NCBI GenBank assembly: GCA_039969355.1 | Contig: JBDVOA010000031.1 | Span: 124,001 to 188,000, forward strand | DNA length: 64,000 bases | Source: JL08 sp039969355 | Lineage (GTDB): Bacteria; Pseudomonadota; Alphaproteobacteria; Rhodobacterales; Rhodobacteraceae | Reading direction: 5' to 3' | Part shown: positions 60,734-64,000 of the stretch, one piece after another | Numbering within the stretch: the first letter of the stretch is position 1 | Layout: each line of letters starts with the position of its first letter | The notes under the pieces: model-generated | The model's database searches: none | The model's input: only the letters and a program-made list of their open reading frames with translations | Told to the model about the DNA's origin: nothing | Program-made: the position numbers and the translations under genes

Positions 60734-63535
60734 TCAATCTGACTCTTCTTCAACGTCGCGGGCCAGTCGAACGCCGCGTTCATCGCGTACAAGAGTGTGA
60801 TCCGCGTCAAACACCTCTTCAATGGCGGCGGGTGTCGGTTTGGAGTCAGGTGTCGTGTCTACCTCGTCTTCGTCACCCTCAGAATTGAAATAGATGATCT
60901 GTTTCCAGCAGCGTGCCGTATCGTCGCCAAAGACCACTAGTAGATCACCCTGGGCAGCCATTTCCAGCGCTGCGTCGATCGCCTCTACCTCACTTGGAAT
61001 GACCGATATCTGATCCTCGGAAACGCCATTTTCCATCAAAACCTTACGAAACATCTGCGGGATTTCGTCGTGTTCGCGACCTCGTCTACGGTCATCCGCC
61101 TTGCAGATGTAATGGTCAAAGTGTCCGGATAGCGTTTGCGCGGATGCGGCTACATCTTCGTCCCGCCGGTCCCCCGGCATCGCCGCGACGACCAGTCGGC
61201 GACCTTTTACTTCAAGTCGATCTGAAAGGTCTGCCATCGCCTCAAAAGCCGCCGGATTGTGACCATAGTCGAGGATCACTTTGAACGGATGTTCGTCAAA
61301 GACGTTCATCCGGCCCGGCGCCTGAAAATAGCTAGTGTCGAATGTGCGCAGACCGTGACGGATGTTGTCGAGGTCTACGCCGAAGCTATAGGCCATCGCC
61401 GCCGCGAACATGGCATTTTGCACGTTGTGCATGGCCTTGCCTTCGAGCGTAGCCGGGATCAGATGCGACCACAGAACCGGCATGTGCAGGCCATTATCAT
61501 AGATCGTCAGCATGTCGCCGTTCATGCCGCTTTCAAGCACAATGGCCTTTCCGCCGGCTTGGATATGCTCCTTGACCAGCGCATGACCGGGATTTGTTGT
61601 CACATAAAAAATGGAGTCGACATCCGTGTAGTCCGCCATTTTGAGGCAATTGATGTCGTCGGCATTTAACACCGCGGTTTCCGTGGCACTTTCCACTACA
61701 ACCCGTTTCACAACAGCAAGTTCTTCAACGGTATTTATGCCACCCAAACCAAGGTGATCAGCCGAAACATTGAGACAGGCTGCGACATTTGAGCGTTGGT
61801 ACCCAAGCCCCGACCGCACAAGACCGCCGCGGGCGGTTTCCATTACGGCAAAATCCACTGCAGGGTCCCGCAGCACAATCTGGGCAGATTTCGGGCCCGT
61901 CATATCCCCTTTAACGCTCAGTTTGCCATCGACATAAACGCCGTCCGTCGATGTCATGCCGACGACCTGACCGCTGGTTTTCATGATATGGCCCAGCATG
62001 CGCGCGGTTGTTGTTTTCCCATTTGTGCCGGTGATCGCCGCGATCGGAATGCGGCTTTCCTGACCCACCGGGAACAACATGTCGATCACCTGCCCCGATA
62101 CATCGCGCGGCTGCCCTTCGGACGGGGCGACGTGCATTCGAAACCCGGGCGCAGCGTTGACTTCAACAATTGCGCCGCCAATATCCTTGTAGGACTTGGT
62201 GATGTCATCGATCAGAAAATCCACGCCGCCAACATCAAGCCCCACGGCCATGATCGCCCGCTCAGCCATGTCGCGGTTATCAGGGTGGACCAGATCCGTC
62301 ATGTCAATCGCAGTGCCGCCGGTGGAAAGATTCGCGGTAGAACGCAGAAAAAATACTTCGCCATCCGGCAATACGGTCATTTCGTCATGGCCAGCCTCTT
62401 CCAGAAGCCTGCGGGCCTGATTGTCCAATTCAAGCATAGTCAGTACTTTGGCGTGACCGATACCGCGACGCGGGTCCTCGTTCACGATATCCACAAGTTC
62501 GGTGATGGTATGTTTTCCGTCCCCAACCACATGTCCCGGCACGCGTTTTGCAACGGCTTCCAACTTGTTGTTCACGACGAGCATCCGGTGATCAAAACCG
62601 GTCACAAAGCTTTCGACCAGAATGGCGCGCGTGCGCGAATGCTCTTTGGCCTCAACGAAACCGGCCTCGACCTCTTCATCGGTTGTCAGATTGATCGAGA
62701 CGCCACGGCCATGATTGGCATCAAGCGGTTTGAGCACCACGGGATGACCAATCCGTCGCGCAGCGCGCACGGCTTCTTTGGCGCTGTAAACCATTCGCTG
62801 TTGTGGCACAGGCAATCCAAGATCATTCAGCAGATTATGAGTGTCTTCCTTGTCGCAGGAGATTTCGACTGCGATATGTTTGGTTTCAGATGTAATCGTT
62901 GCCTGTATGCGCTTTTGGTATTTGCCATGGCCAAACTGCACCAGCGAATTGTCGTTCAGGCGAATCCAGGGTATGTCACGCTCTTCTGCCGCTTTGACCA
63001 GAGATCCAGTCGAGGGGCCAAATTCCTTGCGCAGTGCCCGCAACACATAACTGCGCAATTCATCGTCCCAGTCGAATTCGTCATCAAATTCATAGTCAAC
63101 CTGATCCTTGAGTGATTGCGGCAGCAAATGCATCAACAGCCTCAACGCCAGCTCGCCGGCTGCCAGACCAACGTCGCGCTGCCGATATTGATAGACCATG
63201 TTGTACTGGCCCGTTTCCCCGGTGCCACGGGTCCGTCCGAACGTTACATCGGACCCTGCAGCATTCTGCACCTCGATGGCGCAATGTTCGAGGACATGAC
63301 CCAACCATGTGCCTTCATCTTCGCGCAGTCTGCGGATAAAACCCCCGGGTTCGCGGTAGGAACACCCATGTTCTGCAAGACCGGGCAGCGCTTCGATCAG
63401 ACCATCAATGAATTCGGACCCGATCCTCGCAGACGGCCAATCCTCAAGAATTCCCAGATCCACGACGTGGCGGATGACAGGAAAACTGGCCCAAACATTG
63501 GGGCCCACAAAGACATTGGTTGAGACTATTTTCAC
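60734..63535 (-). CDS. cphA: Cyanophycin synthetase
   Basis: 933 residues, slightly longer than typical. The N-terminal domain (residues 1-160) leads to ATP-grasp (HPVVLKPLDANHGRGVSINL near 265, FLIDDITKSYKDIGGAIVEV near 450) and then Mur-ligase modules: PIAAITGTNGKTTTARMLGH near 497, VMETARGGLVRSGLGY and ILDYGHNPAAFEAMADLSD. The last ~45 residues (from about 888) are acidic and Pro-rich (EVDTTPDSKPTPAAIEEVF), an extension beyond the core. CphA adds Asp and Arg to grow cyanophycin. It lies between cphB and the Mur-only paralogue on the same strand. Confidence 0.95.
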   Translation of the reverse strand: MKIVSTNVFVGPNVWASFPVIRHVVDLGILEDWPSARIGSEFIDGLIEALPGLAEHGCSYREPGGFIRRLREDEGTWLGHVLEHCAIEVQNAAGSDVTFGRTRGTGETGQYNMVYQYRQRDVGLAAGELALRLLMHLLPQSLKDQVDYEFDDEFDWDDELRSYVLRALRKEFGPSTGSLVKAAEERDIPWIRLNDNSLVQFGHGKYQKRIQATITSETKHIAVEISCDKEDTHNLLNDLGLPVPQQRMVYSAKEAVRAARRIGHPVVLKPLDANHGRGVSINLTTDEEVEAGFVEAKEHSRTRAILVESFVTGFDHRMLVVNNKLEAVAKRVPGHVVGDGKHTITELVDIVNEDPRRGIGHAKVLTMLELDNQARRLLEEAGHDEMTVLPDGEVFFLRSTANLSTGGTAIDMTDLVHPDNRDMAERAIMAVGLDVGGVDFLIDDITKSYKDIGGAIVEVNAAPGFRMHVAPSEGQPRDVSGQVIDMLFPVGQESRIPIAAITGTNGKTTTARMLGHIMKTSGQVVGMTSTDGVYVDGKLSVKGDMTGPKSAQIVLRDPAVDFAVMETARGGLVRSGLGYQRSNVAACLNVSADHLGLGGINTVEELAVVKRVVVESATETAVLNADDINCLKMADYTDVDSIFYVTTNPGHALVKEHIQAGGKAIVLESGMNGDMLTIYDNGLHMPVLWSHLIPATLEGKAMHNVQNAMFAAAMAYSFGVDLDNIRHGLRTFDTSYFQAPGRMNVFDEHPFKVILDYGHNPAAFEAMADLSDRLEVKGRRLVVAAMPGDRRDEDVAASAQTLSGHFDHYICKADDRRRGREHDEIPQMFRKVLMENGVSEDQISVIPSEVEAIDAALEMAAQGDLLVVFGDDTARCWKQIIYFNSEGDEDEVDTTPDSKPTPAAIEEVFDADHTLVRDERGVRLARDVEEESD

Positions 63536-63549
63536 GCGAAGTTTCCCTG

Positions 63550-64000
63550 TCAGTTAGATGTTTTCTCATCCGGGACAGCTTGGAAGCTGCTTCGTTCCGG
63601 CAACGTGCAAAAGGCCGTGTGCGCATCCGGTGGATACGCCACGCGCGCGCCCAGATCATAACGGCACCCTTCACCCAAAACGTCAAGCCGCAGCCCCAGA
63701 AGGCTGATCGCCTCTCCGCTTCCGGCATCCCACATTGACGAATGCGTAAGCTGCCCAGCGTCCACGACCGTGATCGTGCCGCTGCCAACAACTTCGAACA
63801 CATTGTCCGACCCAATAAAGGCGGCGGTGTCCTCGTCTATGCCCAGACCAATCAGGAAGGGGTTAAATGACGACGCTGTCAATAGACGTCCCAGACGATT
63901 GCGCTGGGTAAAGTGCTGATCGATGATGACAGCGTTTGTCAGCCCCATTCCCGGCGCCAGTGTGATGTTGCCCTCGGCCGGGGCGGCATTGCTGTTGCCT
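63550..64000 (-). CDS. cphB: Cyanophycinase, N-terminus cut by window edge
   Basis: The frame is open to the window edge, so the N-terminal half, including the catalytic Ser region, is not visible. About 150 codons are seen, starting GNSNAAPAEGNITLAPGMGL, then TNAVIIDQHFTQRNRLGRLL and LIGLGIDEDTAAFIGSDNVF, the DQHF and GIDEDTA blocks of the S51 cyanophycinase family. It releases beta-Asp-Arg dipeptides from cyanophycin. It is upstream of cphA on the same strand, 14 nt apart, so polymer synthesis and breakdown are encoded in one operon. Confidence 0.92.
   Translation of the reverse strand, partial: GNSNAAPAEGNITLAPGMGLTNAVIIDQHFTQRNRLGRLLTASSFNPFLIGLGIDEDTAAFIGSDNVFEVVGSGTITVVDAGQLTHSSMWDAGSGEAISLLGLRLDVLGEGCRYDLGARVAYPPDAHTAFCTLPERSSFQAVPDEKTSN

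Overview
The window looks like chromosomal DNA from an alphaproteobacterium, most likely a marine member of the Rhodobacterales (roseobacter-type). This is inferred from gene content, not from a marker gene: two complete TRAP transporter operons, citramalate synthase, CobK, a short HNH endonuclease and a squalene/phytoene-synthase-like protein of alphaproteobacterial type, with dense gene packing and many 4-nt start/stop overlaps. I saw no rRNA, tRNA, CRISPR array, insertion sequence or phage gene.

Layout. 1-9930 (minus strand): a six-gene Srf-type operon, read from an exported peptidoglycan-binding protein through three single-pass membrane proteins (one with a complete trypsin-like triad, one with a DUF2135-like domain, one with a polyproline linker) to SrfB (actin/Hsp70-fold ATPase) and SrfC (P-loop protein, cut by the window edge). 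This is the best candidate for a little-described system. 10152-16552: hydrolase-OsmC fusion, nuclease, TRAP operon 1 and a DedA-type protein, followed by DsbB. 17007-20444: a divergent Lrp-type regulator and an arginase-CtlX-ornithine cyclodeaminase operon. 20490-30930: mostly single genes (SDR, a Lys/His-rich exported protein, HNH nuclease, DUF4188, esterase, phosphate permease, a damaged-looking NUDIX gene, the DUF3300/DUF2950 pair, AlkA-like glycosylase, CobK). 30997-36149: MFS, squalene/phytoene-synthase-like, cimA, cysS. 36375-44251: aminotransferase, a pilin-like Ser/Gly-rich protein, TRAP operon 2, CMD-family protein, acs. 44323-53249: flavin reductase, LysR regulator and a tight hyuA-hyuB-FAD oxidoreductase-aldolase run followed by two NAD(P) oxidoreductases. 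53370-58850: DUF2235 protein and an RND efflux pair. 58957-64000: cyanophycin locus (cphB partial, cphA, and a shorter Mur-ligase-only paralogue).

How parts may work together. Cyanophycin (Asp-Arg polymer) synthesis and breakdown genes sit in the same window as a pathway from arginine via ornithine to proline, so nitrogen stored as cyanophycin could be fed through arginase, although the loci are about 38 kb apart and any link is inference. The hyuAB cluster looks like a self-contained catabolic module under a LysR regulator with an unidentified substrate. The Srf operon looks like an envelope-spanning machine: cytoplasmic ATPase and P-loop partner, membrane-anchored adaptors with different periplasmic heads, and a wall-binding protein.
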